Origin: Victivallaceae bacterium
GTDB lineage: Bacteria > Verrucomicrobiota > Lentisphaeria > Victivallales > Victivallaceae
Direction: 5' to 3'
Length of the DNA: 64,000 nucleotides
Assembly (NCBI GenBank): GCA_028709805.1
Contig: JAQUTL010000008.1
Span: 1-64,000 of the forward strand
Part shown: positions 17,935 to 26,488 of the stretch, one piece after another
How positions within the stretch are numbered: the stretch's first letter is position 1
How the letters are laid out: the number at the start of each line of letters is the position of its first letter
Program-made: the position numbers and the translations under genes
The notes under the pieces: model-generated
What the model was told of the DNA's origin: nothing
The model's input: the letters and a program-made list of their open reading frames with translations, nothing else
Databases searched by the model: none

Positions 17935-18474
17935 TTATGCGCCGGGACCGGCAGCCGCCGGCATCGCCCCCGTCGGGTTCGGCGCCGCCTCCGGGCGCGT
18001 CGCCAGTTCGGCGTCGATAAACAGCATGGCGTTATGCGAGTCGCCTGCCAGCTTAAGCCGATCGGTCACGGCCTTGGTGTTTTTTTCCTCCTCCAGCTGT
18101 TCGGTGAAGAAAAACCGGAGAAAATTCATAAACATAAAATCCTTCTCGCTGTCGGCGAGCGCCGCGAGCCGGTTTATGCTGTTGGTGACAAATTTTTCAT
18201 GTTCTCCGGCGGCGTTGAACGCGTCGGCCATACATTTGATTTTCGGCGCGGCGACTTTCACGGCCGGAAACGAAACTTTTTCGTCCCGGTCGATCAGATA
18301 GCGCATGAAAATCATGGCGTGGTTCAGCTCTTCCTGGGTCTGGACCCGCATCCAGTGTGCGGCTCCGGGCATGGCAAGAGCGTCCAGCGCGGCCGAGACC
18401 GCCAGATACAGGTAGGCCGACCCGAACTCGATGTTGATCTGTTCGTTGACCGCTTCCGCAATTTTGGGATTCAT
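17935..18474 (-). CDS. ftnA: Ferritin (FtnA type)
   Basis: This non-haem ferritin (179 aa) would store iron and consume peroxide at the di-iron ferroxidase centre. The four-helix bundle shows the expected ligands: INIEFGSAYLYL (Glu17), QEELNHAMIFMRY (Glu and His), and FTEQLEEEKN for the third helix. The last ~15 residues are a Pro/Ala-rich tail not typical of E. coli FtnA. GGAGG precedes the ATG. It lies 15 bp after superoxide reductase in the perR operon, so peroxide- or iron-responsive control is expected. Confidence 0.94.
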   Translation of the reverse strand: MNPKIAEAVNEQINIEFGSAYLYLAVSAALDALAMPGAAHWMRVQTQEELNHAMIFMRYLIDRDEKVSFPAVKVAAPKIKCMADAFNAAGEHEKFVTNSINRLAALADSEKDFMFMNFLRFFFTEQLEEEKNTKAVTDRLKLAGDSHNAMLFIDAELATRPEAAPNPTGAMPAAAGPGA

Positions 18475-18489
18475 CGTGTCCTCCGGCGT

Positions 18490-18873
18490 CTACTTTTTCC
18501 AAAGGCCGTGAATGTTGCAGTATTCACGAACCTCCAGCGAGTCGCTGTAAGGAACATGGAATTCGGCCTCCGGTTTTTCGCCGGGTTTGAGGAATTTACG
18601 GTTGCTCCACGCTCCGTTCACTACCTCGATCATGACAATGTAGTGTTCGTCGGTCATCGGGTGCGGCGTTGAGCCCACCGTCACTTTTATGCCGCCCTCG
18701 GGCAGCGGCATCACCACCGGAACGTGTTTTTCCGTGGAGAAATCGGCGGTTTTTTCCTCCAGCAGCTTCATCGGCTGCCCGCAGCAGACGATTTCCGACT
18801 CTCCGGAAATTCTTGACACCACGGTTCCGCACAGCATGCACTTGTAAATCTGTTTTTTCCCATACGCCCCCAT
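18490..18873 (-). CDS. Superoxide reductase (desulfoferrodoxin, two-iron type)
   Basis: This enzyme reduces superoxide to peroxide without making O2. The 127-aa protein has the N-terminal desulforedoxin-like Fe(Cys)4 site (Cys12, Cys15, Cys30, Cys31) and the C-terminal catalytic Fe(His)4Cys site: KHVP (His50), TPHPMTDEH (His71, His77) and CNIHGLW (Cys119, His122). The ATG at 18873 is preceded by AGGAGG; longer in-frame starts would run through perR. It lies 23 bp after perR. Confidence 0.95.
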   Translation of the reverse strand: MGAYGKKQIYKCMLCGTVVSRISGESEIVCCGQPMKLLEEKTADFSTEKHVPVVMPLPEGGIKVTVGSTPHPMTDEHYIVMIEVVNGAWSNRKFLKPGEKPEAEFHVPYSDSLEVREYCNIHGLWKK

Positions 18874-18896
18874 GACACACCTCCTCTTAAGATGTT

Positions 18897-19289
18897 TTAC
18901 TTGAGCATGGCCTTGCAATGATCGCAAAGCCCTTGAAATTCGATGGCCACATTGTCGCAGCCGAGCTTTTCGATGGTGCGGGCCAGACATTCGTCCAACT
19001 CCGCCAGCTCTTTGTTCCACAGATCGGAAACCGCGCCGCACTGACGGCAGCGGAGATGGTGGTGCGGCTCGACGTTGCCGTCAAAGCGCTTCTGCTTTCC
19101 GGCGGTCTCAAGTTTGCGGATGATGCCGATTTCGGACAGTTGTTCGAGGTTGCGGTAGACGGTTCCCAGACTGATCTGGGGAATGCGCTGTCTGACGATC
19201 TCATAAAGTTCGTCGGCCGTGGGGTGGCTGGTCAGCTTGCAGAGCTCCTCGCGGATGGCCTGCCGCTGCATGGTTTTGTTGATTCTCAT
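18897..19289 (-). CDS. perR: Fur-family peroxide-type repressor (PerR-like)
   Basis: The 130-aa protein has the N-terminal winged helix (SHPTADELYEIV, LGTVYRNLEQLSEIG) and a C-terminal dimerisation/metal domain with two zinc Cys pairs, CRQC (81/84) and CDHC (122/125). KRFDGNVEPHHH supplies an Asp (70) and His cluster, and SDLW an Asp (89), at positions that match the Asp pair typical of PerR rather than Fur. It is the first gene of an operon with superoxide reductase, ferritin, flavodiiron protein and rubredoxin. A palindrome over its own promoter (19309-19331) suggests autoregulation. Confidence 0.88.
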   Translation of the reverse strand: MRINKTMQRQAIREELCKLTSHPTADELYEIVRQRIPQISLGTVYRNLEQLSEIGIIRKLETAGKQKRFDGNVEPHHHLRCRQCGAVSDLWNKELAELDECLARTIEKLGCDNVAIEFQGLCDHCKAMLK

Positions 19290-19308
19290 TGCCCTGCTCC
19301 TGATTTTG

Positions 19309-19351
19309 ATAATATTTACTGGAAATATAATGCCTCAATATAAAAAAGCAA
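19309..19351 (-). promoter_or_regulatory. perR operon promoter overlapping a 23-bp palindromic operator
   Basis: On the minus strand TTGCTT (complement of 19346-19351) and TATATT (complement of 19324-19329) are 16 bp apart. The -10 lies inside an inverted repeat at 19309-19331 with 9-bp arms ATAATATTT and AAATATAAT (8 of 9 matched) and a 5-bp centre. AT-rich palindromes of this kind are typical of PerR/Fur boxes. Confidence 0.6.
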
Positions 19352-19440
19352 ATTGATTTATAAGAAAATACAATAAAAAAATATCTGTTCCCGCCGCGAT
19401 CGGCAAAGTGCCGCCGCCGGAAAGAGCGCTCGCGGCCGAA

Positions 19441-20496
19441 TCAAAGGAGGGCGGCATCCAATGCAAACGAGCGGAATGCAAGTTCCTCGTTTACCATATA
19501 GTTGAGGTTGTCGGCAAGGTCGGCGGCGAGGTTGGAAAATGCGGCGGCGCGGTCGATTTCTCCGGCGGTCGGCGCGGTTTTCAACCCGGCGAGCAGTTCG
19601 GGGTTGGGCAGGTCATCAGCCGCGGTTCCGGCGGCGACCAGAGCAAGTTGCGCGGTGAACGTGTATATCGCCTCCAGAAAAGATTTGCGGTATTTCAAGT
19701 AAAGTCCGGCGGCGGCGGCCTCGAATTTTTTTTCGATGTTTTTCAGTTCAGCGGCGGAAAGTTCAAGTTCCTTGGCTTTGTCCATGCGCGGCTTCCATCT
19801 GAGTTCGGTTTCCGTTCTGGCGTCGTCCTGAAGGGCGTTTGCGGCGGCGATGAGGCGGGAGGCGCAGGGGCCGCCGAGTGAAAGGCCGCGCGGCGAACCG
19901 CACCAGAGGTCGGAAAGAACGGCAACGAGGCGGTCAATGCCGGGGAAGTCGAATTCAACCCGGTTGGCGAGCAGGGTGATCGTCTGGCAGCGCGAGCGGA
20001 TGGTCGGCAGCAGAATCGACGGGTTGGCGGTGATCAGTGCAATCGCGCAATCCTCCGGCGGTTCTTCGAGTGTTTTGAGCAGTGCGTTCTGCGATTTGTC
20101 GTTCAGGCGGTCGGCGTCGTGAATAAGGCCGATTTTTTTCCCGGCGACGCCGGAGAGGAAGAGCCGGTCGTCGAACCAGCGCAGGGTGTCAGGTTCGGGA
20201 TTCACGGATTCACCGACCGGGATCTGCCGGGTTTTGCCGGTCGGGAAAAGCTCGATCATCTCCTCGTAGGAGCCTTTGGCGATTTTTTCGCACTGCGGAC
20301 ATTTTCCGCAGGGGCGGCCGTCGGCGGATGACCCGGTGCAGCAGACGGTCATGGCGAGAAATTTTGCGAAGTCCGTCCGTGCCGCCTCCTGGTCGGAAAC
20401 GATCAGGAATGAATGGCCAAGCCGGCGGTGTTTTTTTGCGTTGGCGATGAATTCGGCCTGTGCCGGGAAGCGAACGGTGATGTTGTTACAGCACAC
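19441..20496 (-). CDS. holB: DNA polymerase III delta' subunit
   Basis: Delta' is part of the clamp loader. The 351-aa protein has the AAA+ fold with the expected degenerate P-loop (HSFLIVSDQEAARTDF instead of GxxGxGKT), the zinc module C-x10-C-x2-C region (CCTGSSADGRPCGKCPQC), KIGLIHDADRLNDKSQNALL, TLEEPPEDC and the sensor SRC motif (IRSRCQ). The start is a GTG that overlaps the tmk stop by 11 bp, a common tmk-holB arrangement. The C-terminal third is less conserved. Confidence 0.9.
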   Translation of the reverse strand: MCCNNITVRFPAQAEFIANAKKHRRLGHSFLIVSDQEAARTDFAKFLAMTVCCTGSSADGRPCGKCPQCEKIAKGSYEEMIELFPTGKTRQIPVGESVNPEPDTLRWFDDRLFLSGVAGKKIGLIHDADRLNDKSQNALLKTLEEPPEDCAIALITANPSILLPTIRSRCQTITLLANRVEFDFPGIDRLVAVLSDLWCGSPRGLSLGGPCASRLIAAANALQDDARTETELRWKPRMDKAKELELSAAELKNIEKKFEAAAAGLYLKYRKSFLEAIYTFTAQLALVAAGTAADDLPNPELLAGLKTAPTAGEIDRAAAFSNLAADLADNLNYMVNEELAFRSFALDAALL

Positions 20497-21130
20497 GGCT
20501 TACCTCGCGAAAGATTTCCTCGGCCAGTTGTTCCGGCGGTTCTTCGGCGTTGAACACCCGGAACCGTTCCGGAGACTCCTTGGCCAGTTCGAGGAATCCG
20601 CGGCGGACGTTGCGGTGAAATTCGATGGTTTCGGCCTCCAGCCGGTCGTATATTCCATGGGTGGAGCGGCGTTTTTCCGCGCGGGCGAACCCGGCTTCCG
20701 GGGGGAGGTCGAGCAGCACGGTCAGGTTGATCGTCAGGCCGTCGAGGACAAAGGTGTTGAGTCTCTTCAACATTTCAATATTATTTTTTCTGGCATAGCC
20801 CTGATAGGCCACGGTGGAGTCGGTAAACCGGTCGCAGATGACGACGCGTCCGGCGGCCAGCGCCGGTTTGATCACGCAGTTGACGTTTTGCACCCGTCCG
20901 GCTTCGAAGAGCAATATTTCGGTTATCGGATGAATCGGTTCGCCGTCGGTGTCGGGGTGGTGTTTGAGAATCCGGCGGAATTCCTCGGCCAGCGGCGTTC
21001 CGCCCGGTTCGCGGGTCAGCACCGGTTCGGCTCCGGTGACGGCGGCCAGTTTTTGGCCGAGCAGTGTCACCTGAGTGGATTTCCCCGATCCCTCCGGACC
21101 TTCAAACGTGATGAAAACGCCGTGTTTCAA
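20486..21130 (-). CDS. tmk: Thymidylate kinase
   Basis: Tmk phosphorylates dTMP to dTDP. The 214-aa protein shows the P-loop FEGPEGSGKSTQ, the DR(E/Y)-type motif LTREPGG, CDRFTDSTVAYQGYA and the lid region (EKRRSTHGIYDRLE). An Arg in the lid and not in the P-loop makes it a type II-like enzyme. A good promoter (21170-21197) lies upstream, and holB is translationally coupled downstream. Confidence 0.96.
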   Translation of the reverse strand: MKHGVFITFEGPEGSGKSTQVTLLGQKLAAVTGAEPVLTREPGGTPLAEEFRRILKHHPDTDGEPIHPITEILLFEAGRVQNVNCVIKPALAAGRVVICDRFTDSTVAYQGYARKNNIEMLKRLNTFVLDGLTINLTVLLDLPPEAGFARAEKRRSTHGIYDRLEAETIEFHRNVRRGFLELAKESPERFRVFNAEEPPEQLAEEIFREVSRVL

Positions 21131-21169
21131 AATAGCACCCTTCCATATTGCGCGGTTATATATGAATAA

Positions 21170-21197
21170 AAAATACCACGTTTGTCCGCCGGGTCAA
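21170..21197 (-). promoter_or_regulatory. Sigma70-type promoter of tmk-holB
   Basis: On the minus strand TTGACC (complement of 21192-21197) and TATTTT (complement of 21170-21175) are separated by 16 bp, about 40 bp before the tmk ATG. Confidence 0.65.
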
Positions 21198-21267
21198 GTC
21201 CGGCTCTGTTTTTTTGCGACAAAAAGAAAAGGCTTCGGCGGCGGAGCGGAAAGCTTGGCGGATTGTC

Positions 21268-21295
21268 TTGCAATCGCGCGGAATCAGTGTATATT
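21268..21295 (+). promoter_or_regulatory. Promoter of the AICAR transformylase gene
   Basis: TTGCAA at 21268-21273 and TATATT at 21290-21295 are 16 bp apart with TG directly before the -10, 37 bp ahead of the start codon. Confidence 0.6.
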
Positions 21296-21332
21296 ACTTT
21301 AATTAATTAACGGTAACCTACAGAGGATCAAT

Positions 21333-22454
21333 ATGGCGAGTCAGGCTTTGAACCGCAACACTTATCTGTCGAAAAATCTTGGCGATTTCCCGGAGACCGT
21401 GGAGATCGCCGGCCGCAAATATGTAAAAGTAAACGATTTGCGTTACGGTACAAATCCGCACCAGTCCGCCGCATATTACAAGGAGGCCGGCCGGCCGGCC
21501 GTCATCGGCGACATGGAGGTGCTTAAAGACGGCAAGAGCGGACTTTCCCAGACCAATCTTGAAGACATCAGCTATGCGCTGAATATTGTGAAATTTTTCA
21601 ACCGTCCGGCATGCGCGGTGATGAAGCACGTCAACCCGTCCGGCGCGGCGGTTCAGTCCGCCGACGAGCCGCTGGTGGAAATATACCGCAAGGGGCGCGA
21701 CGCCGACGCGCGCGCCGCGTTCGGCAGCGTGATCGCCTTCAACGCCGAAGTTGATGTGGATACCGCCAAAGAGATCATGTCCACCTTCTGCGAATGCGTG
21801 GTGGCTCCCGGATTTGCCGACGGCGCGCTTGAGGTTTTCTGCGACGGGGAGACCTACAAACTCAATAAACATATCCGCATCCTCCGCTGCGGCGATCCGA
21901 CGCTGCTGCCGAAGTTTGTCGGCGATAGCACTCCGGCCAACCGGACGATCAAAGTGCTGGCCGACGGGTCGTTGGTTATCGCCGAACCTTTGATGACCAG
22001 TCTGCACAGCACCGCCGATCTGGTTCCGGCCGAGGCGGAGAACAGCCGGTGCGGTCATCAGATTTCCGAATTCCGCGCCAGCCGCCGCCAGTTGGACGAT
22101 CTGCTTTTCGCCTGGTATGTCAACCTCAGCGTGCGCAGCAACGGCGTGGTCATCGCCGCCGACGGGCAGACGCTTTCGGTCGGGACCGGCGAGCAGGACC
22201 GGGTGGGGGCGATTGAACAGGCGGTCGCCAAATTCGGCGCAAAATATGCCGGAGCCGGGAAGCTGGAGGGGGCGGTCATGGCGTCGGACGGATTCTTCCC
22301 GTTTGCCGACGGCGTGGAAGTCGCCGCCGCCGCCGGGATCACCGCGATCATCGCTCCGGCCGGGTCATTGCGCGACGCCGACGTGATCAAGCGTGCCAAT
22401 GAACTCAAAGTGGCGTTGTACTACGCTCCCGAACGTATTTTTTCCCATCACTAA
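21333..22454 (+). CDS. Stand-alone AICAR formyltransferase (PurH C-terminal domain homologue)
   Basis: The protein corresponds to the AICAR transformylase half of PurH, which formylates AICAR with 10-formyl-THF in the penultimate step of IMP synthesis. Motifs: LRYGTNPHQSAAYY, KHVNPSGAA with the catalytic Lys-His, RDADARAAFGSVIAFN, SNGVVIA and ASDGFFPFADGVE. At 373 aa it lacks the ~200-residue N-terminal IMP cyclohydrolase domain of normal PurH (~520 aa). The SD and promoter just upstream show the N-terminus is not simply missing. A separate cyclohydrolase must exist elsewhere. Confidence 0.9.
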   Translation: MASQALNRNTYLSKNLGDFPETVEIAGRKYVKVNDLRYGTNPHQSAAYYKEAGRPAVIGDMEVLKDGKSGLSQTNLEDISYALNIVKFFNRPACAVMKHVNPSGAAVQSADEPLVEIYRKGRDADARAAFGSVIAFNAEVDVDTAKEIMSTFCECVVAPGFADGALEVFCDGETYKLNKHIRILRCGDPTLLPKFVGDSTPANRTIKVLADGSLVIAEPLMTSLHSTADLVPAEAENSRCGHQISEFRASRRQLDDLLFAWYVNLSVRSNGVVIAADGQTLSVGTGEQDRVGAIEQAVAKFGAKYAGAGKLEGAVMASDGFFPFADGVEVAAAAGITAIIAPAGSLRDADVIKRANELKVALYYAPERIFSHH

Positions 22455-22475
22455 AAATCAAGAAAGAACACTATT

Positions 22476-23189
22476 ATGGGCAGAATCAGAAAATACACTC
22501 CGCCGGTCCCCGGACAGACGCGCCGCCGCACCCGGCGGGACCTCGATGCGCAGATATCCTCGACTTTGTTCGATAATTTCGACCGGTTTGAACACCTTTT
22601 TTCCACCCACTGGAAAACCTTCTGCTGGGGCGGCGCCGCGCTGGTGCTGCTGGCGGCGGCTTGGGGGGTGTTCGAGTTCGTCAGCATCCGGAGCGGCAAT
22701 GCGGAGATCGAACGGCTCAATTCGGCGGTCACCATGCCGGAGCTGGTCGCCGCGCTTGCGGATTACGACGGCGGCGACGTGCGCGGCAATGACGCCCGTC
22801 TCCGGTTGGCTTCGCTCTGCTTTATCGCCGGAAATTATGACGACGCGCTGGCACAGTTGGATGCGGTGCTTGCCACCGACTGTCCGGCCGAACAGCGCGC
22901 ACAGGTCTGCCTGAATCGCGCCTATCTGCTTGAGCGTTCCGGACGGTCGGCCGACGCGGCGGCCGCGTTTGCCGCGATTGTCGCCGCCGACAGCGATCCG
23001 GCGATGGCCGTGATTTCCGCGCAGGCCGGATTCAATGCCGGCCGGCTTTATCTGGCGCTCGGCAAACGGGAACAGGCCGTTGAGATGCTTGAACGCGTTG
23101 CGTCGGGATATGACGCCGCCGCCGCGCTTTCGGGGCTGCAGGAGGCGTTCTGGCGTCAGCAGTCGCGCGCGGTTCTCAACACGCTGTGA
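22476..23189 (+). CDS. TPR-containing membrane-anchored protein
   Basis: The 237-aa protein has a basic N-terminal cytosolic tail (~45 aa), one transmembrane segment (~48-68) and then helical repeats of TPR type (ASLCFIAGNYDDALAQLD, NRAYLLERSGRSADAAAAFA, GFNAGRLYLALGKREQAVEM). The layout resembles YfgM/ancillary SecYEG-associated or outer-membrane assembly TPR proteins, but the family is not certain. It lies 21 bp after the AICAR transformylase gene and 10 bp before the SpoU methyltransferase. Confidence 0.75.
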   Translation: MGRIRKYTPPVPGQTRRRTRRDLDAQISSTLFDNFDRFEHLFSTHWKTFCWGGAALVLLAAAWGVFEFVSIRSGNAEIERLNSAVTMPELVAALADYDGGDVRGNDARLRLASLCFIAGNYDDALAQLDAVLATDCPAEQRAQVCLNRAYLLERSGRSADAAAAFAAIVAADSDPAMAVISAQAGFNAGRLYLALGKREQAVEMLERVASGYDAAAALSGLQEAFWRQQSRAVLNTL

Positions 23190-23199
23190 GTTTTGTCGT

Positions 23200-23979
23200 A
23201 TGCCGTTGAACCGCCGACAGGAAAGTCTGGTGCGCTCGCTTTACACCCGGCATGGCAGAAAGAAAACCGGGTGCTGCGTGGCGGAAGGGGTGCGCTGCTG
23301 CTCGGAGGTGTTCCGCAGCGTGCCGGAGCTGGTGGAGTTTACTCTGCTGGCGCCGGAGGCGAAAGTGGATTTTGAACTGTCCGGCGAGGTGATCGATGTG
23401 GCGTCCGGGCAGCTTGGGAGTTTGGGCGGCACAGTGTCCAGTCAAGGCATTCTCACGGTGCTGCGCCGGCCGTCCGGCGCGGAGGGAAAGCCGGACGCGC
23501 CGTTTATCCCGGTTTTGGACCAGGTGGGCGATCCGGGAAATTTCGGCACCGTGGTTCGCACTGCAAAGGCGGCCGGGCTGGACGAGCTGTGGTATACGGC
23601 AGGATCGGTCGATCCATACAGCGACAAGGTGGTGCGCTCGGCGCTTGGCGCCCAGTTTTCGATGCGGCTGCGCGAGTTTGCCGATCTGGAGGCCGCGCGG
23701 ACAGCCGCGGCCGGGTTCGGCTACGGCGGGTTTTTCATCACCGATCCGCATCGCGGCGAGAACTGCTATACGACCGGCGATCTGTTTGCCGGCAGTCTGG
23801 TGGTCATCGGCAGCGAGGCCAACGGCGTTGATCCGGGGGTGCCGGGGCGGCGGGTGACGATTCCCATGCCCGGCGGCTTCGAGTCGCTCAACGCGGCGCA
23901 GGCGGCCACCATATTCATATTTGAATTTGTACGGAGGAAATATATGAAAGCTGGAACGGAGGGCGGTTTGAATGGATAA
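23200..23979 (+). CDS. SpoU-family RNA 2'-O-methyltransferase
   Basis: The 259-aa protein has an N-terminal substrate-binding region (CVAEGVRCCSEVF) and the C-terminal SPOUT knot with the three motifs: DQVGDPGNFGTVVRTAKAAG (motif 1), VIGSEANGVD (motif 2) and IPMPGGFESLNAAQAATIFI (motif 3, usual Ser-Leu-Asn). It would methylate a ribose in rRNA or tRNA (RlmB/TsnR type); the exact site cannot be told. The ATG at 23200 is used because longer frames run into the TPR gene. It overlaps cysE by 8 bp. Confidence 0.9.
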   Translation: MPLNRRQESLVRSLYTRHGRKKTGCCVAEGVRCCSEVFRSVPELVEFTLLAPEAKVDFELSGEVIDVASGQLGSLGGTVSSQGILTVLRRPSGAEGKPDAPFIPVLDQVGDPGNFGTVVRTAKAAGLDELWYTAGSVDPYSDKVVRSALGAQFSMRLREFADLEAARTAAAGFGYGGFFITDPHRGENCYTTGDLFAGSLVVIGSEANGVDPGVPGRRVTIPMPGGFESLNAAQAATIFIFEFVRRKYMKAGTEGGLNG

Positions 23980-24862
23980 CAACGGAGCCGACCGTTATTT
24001 TGAGGATTTGGCGGCGAAACTCTGCGCGAGTTACGCCGACGGGCGCGCCATCAATCTTTTCGAGGGGTTCAGTCTGCCGCATCAGAAGGAGATCATCCGG
24101 CTGTGCGAGCATTTGCTTGAGGTGGTTTTTCCCGGTTACCGCGAGGAGAGCGACTATGCCGGCGGCAAGCTCTGCGGCGCGATCGGCCGTATGCTGCGGG
24201 TGATACAGGAGGAGTTGACGCATCTGATAACCGCCGCGGTTCGCTTTGAGCGGCATGATGAAAAGTGCCGCGCCTGCGGACTGGCCGAGTGCGCCGACGG
24301 CAAAGTGCGCATCTTCATGTCGGCGATTCCGGCGGTGCGCGAGGTGTTGAAGAAGGACGTGCGCGCCGCCTATGAAGGCGATCCGGCCGCGGTCAGCGAG
24401 GACGAGGTGATCCTCAGCTATCCCTGCATAAAGACTATTGCGATACAGCGGTTCGCCCACATATTATATGAGCAGAAGGTGCCGTTCGTTCCGCGGATGA
24501 TGACCGAATATGCGCACAGTATCACCGGAATCGACATTCATCCGGGCGCGACGCTGGGCGAGGGCGTGTTCATTGACCACGGCACCGGAGTGGTGATCGG
24601 CGAGACGGCGGTTCTGGGCGACGGCGTCAAACTCTATCAGGGTGTGACGCTGGGTGCGCTGAGTTTTCCGAAAGACGCCTGCGGCATGATAATCAAGGGT
24701 ATGAAACGCCATCCGACCATCGGCAGTCATGTGACGATCTATGCCGGAGCGACCGTGCTCGGTGACGTGACGATCGGTGACGGTTCGGTGATCGGCGGCA
24801 ACGTCTGGGTCACCGAGAGTCTTCCCGCCGGCAGCAAAGTGGTGATGAAGCGGGAAAAATGA
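23972..24862 (+). CDS. cysE: Serine O-acetyltransferase
   Basis: CysE makes O-acetylserine from serine and acetyl-CoA, the committed step to cysteine. The 296-aa protein has a long helical N-terminal domain (~1-165) and a C-terminal left-handed beta-helix of hexapeptide repeats (IDIHPGATLGEGVFIDHGTG, VVIGETAVLGDGV). The catalytic His is in FIDHGTG, and GALSFPKD fits the acetyl-CoA loop. The length matches the long EpsC/plant-type enzymes. It is followed by yggS with an ATGA overlap. Confidence 0.92.
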   Translation: MDNNGADRYFEDLAAKLCASYADGRAINLFEGFSLPHQKEIIRLCEHLLEVVFPGYREESDYAGGKLCGAIGRMLRVIQEELTHLITAAVRFERHDEKCRACGLAECADGKVRIFMSAIPAVREVLKKDVRAAYEGDPAAVSEDEVILSYPCIKTIAIQRFAHILYEQKVPFVPRMMTEYAHSITGIDIHPGATLGEGVFIDHGTGVVIGETAVLGDGVKLYQGVTLGALSFPKDACGMIIKGMKRHPTIGSHVTIYAGATVLGDVTIGDGSVIGGNVWVTESLPAGSKVVMKREK

Positions 24863-25524
24863 GCGAGCTGACGGACAATTTCAATGAAGTGGCCGGGCGG
24901 GTGGCGCGCGCGGCGGCTCTGGCCGGGCGGCCGGAGGGCGCGGTGCGGCTGGTTGCCGTAAGCAAGACTTTCCCGGCAGCCGACATTGCGGAACTGTATC
25001 GCGCCGGAGTGCGCCGTTTCGGTGAAAGCCGGGCGTCCGAGTTCGTCGCCAAGGCGGACGCGCTGCCCGCCGACATCGAATGGCATTTCATCGGCCATCT
25101 TCAGGCGAACAAGGTTCGTCCGGTGGCTGAGCGTGCGGCGTGGATACATTCGGTTGACTCGCTGAAACTTGCGGAGCGGATCGACCGGATCGCCGGAGAA
25201 TGCGGAAAAAGACCGAAGATTCTGTTTGAAGTCAATGTTTCCGGCGAGGCGAGCAAATTCGGCATGTCGCCGGCGGAGCTGGCCGAGGCGGCGTGCGCCG
25301 GATTCGGTCACGTCGAAGCCGTCGGGCTGATGACCATGGCTCCGGCCGGAGCGCCGGAGGAGACGCTGGAAGCCGTGTTCGGCGCACTGGCGGAACTGGG
25401 TAAAAATTACAATCTTAAGGAATTGTCGATGGGCATGAGCGGAGATTTTGAGGCGGCGGTGAAGTGCGGCGCCACGCTGGTGCGGGTCGGCAGTCTGATT
25501 TTTGGAAAGCGTGAGTATCTATGA
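24859..25524 (+). CDS. yggS: PLP homeostasis protein (YggS/PROSC family)
   Basis: YggS-family proteins bind PLP and buffer vitamin B6 and amino-acid pools. The 221-aa TIM-barrel protein has the PLP lysine in VAVSKTFP (~residue 36), FGESRASEFVAK, WHFIGHLQANKVR, FEVNVSGEASKFG, LMTMAP and SMGMSGDFEAAVKCGATLVR near the C-terminus. Start and stop overlap cysE and panE by 4 nt each, so the three are coupled. pdxJ elsewhere in the window makes the same cofactor. Confidence 0.95.
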   Translation: MSELTDNFNEVAGRVARAAALAGRPEGAVRLVAVSKTFPAADIAELYRAGVRRFGESRASEFVAKADALPADIEWHFIGHLQANKVRPVAERAAWIHSVDSLKLAERIDRIAGECGKRPKILFEVNVSGEASKFGMSPAELAEAACAGFGHVEAVGLMTMAPAGAPEETLEAVFGALAELGKNYNLKELSMGMSGDFEAAVKCGATLVRVGSLIFGKREYL

Positions 25525-26450
25525 GTTTGAATGTTCTGCTAATTGGCGCCGGAGCTATCGGCGTTTATTTTTCCGGGCGGCTGGCCGGCGCCGGCGCGGC
25601 GGTGACGGTGGCGGCGCGGTCGGACTACGATGCGGTGAAGAATAACGGCTATCATGTGACAAGCATCGCCGGGGATTTCGACTGGCGGCCGGAGATTGTG
25701 CGCGACGCCGCCGAATACGGCCGTTCCGCCGATCTGATCGTCATTGCGCTGAAGGCGCTGCCGGAAGTCGATATGGTGGAGCTGGTGCGTCCGGCCGTCG
25801 GTAAAAACACGGCTTTTCTGCTGATCCAGAACGGACTGGACGTTGAGGTGCCGCTGCACGAGGCGTTTCCCGACAATGAACTTTACAGCGCCATTGCTTT
25901 TATCGGGGTGTCCCGGCTGGCGCCGGGAGTGGTGGATCACAAGGGCGGCGGCGAGTTGACGGTCGGGCTTTACGGCTCGTCGGCGGTTCCTGATAAACTG
26001 CGCGGCATCGCGGAGTTGTTTTCCGCGGCCAAAGTCAAATGCTCGCTGACTGACGACACCGAGCGCATGCGCTGGGGAAAACTGCTCTGGAATGTTCCGT
26101 TCAATCCGTTGAGCGTGCTGGCCGGCGGCATGACCACCTCGGAGATGATGGCCGACAAGCATGTGGAACTGCTTGCCTTCAAACTTATGAAAGAGGTGCA
26201 GTTGACCGCCCATGCCTGCGGCGTGGACCTTCCAGAGGCGCAGCTTGAACACAACATGGAGTACACCCGCAATTTTTCGCCCTACAAGACCAGCATGCTG
26301 CTCGACTTTGAGAACCGCCGTCCGCTGGAGGTGGAGGCGATTCTCGGCAGCGTGGTGCGGCGCGCAAAAATGCATAATGTGGACACCCCGTGCATTGACT
26401 GCTGTTATGTTCTGCTCGGTGCGCGCGACCGGATGAACCGTAAGAAGTAA
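25521..26450 (+). CDS. panE: 2-dehydropantoate 2-reductase (ketopantoate reductase family)
   Basis: PanE reduces ketopantoate to pantoate with NADPH for CoA synthesis. The 309-aa protein starts with the Rossmann motif IGAGAIGVYFSGRLA, has IQNGLDVE, the catalytic lysine in WGKLLWNVPFNPL, and SMLLDFENRRPLEVEAI at the C-terminus. Many homologues reduce other 2-keto acids, so the substrate is likely rather than proven. A small CGGCGG/CCGCCG hairpin without T-tract lies between its stop and the convergent priA. Confidence 0.9.
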   Translation: MSLNVLLIGAGAIGVYFSGRLAGAGAAVTVAARSDYDAVKNNGYHVTSIAGDFDWRPEIVRDAAEYGRSADLIVIALKALPEVDMVELVRPAVGKNTAFLLIQNGLDVEVPLHEAFPDNELYSAIAFIGVSRLAPGVVDHKGGGELTVGLYGSSAVPDKLRGIAELFSAAKVKCSLTDDTERMRWGKLLWNVPFNPLSVLAGGMTTSEMMADKHVELLAFKLMKEVQLTAHACGVDLPEAQLEHNMEYTRNFSPYKTSMLLDFENRRPLEVEAILGSVVRRAKMHNVDTPCIDCCYVLLGARDRMNRKK

Positions 26451-26488
26451 AACGATCCGGCGGAGCGGTGTGCGCCGCCGAGGCGCGG

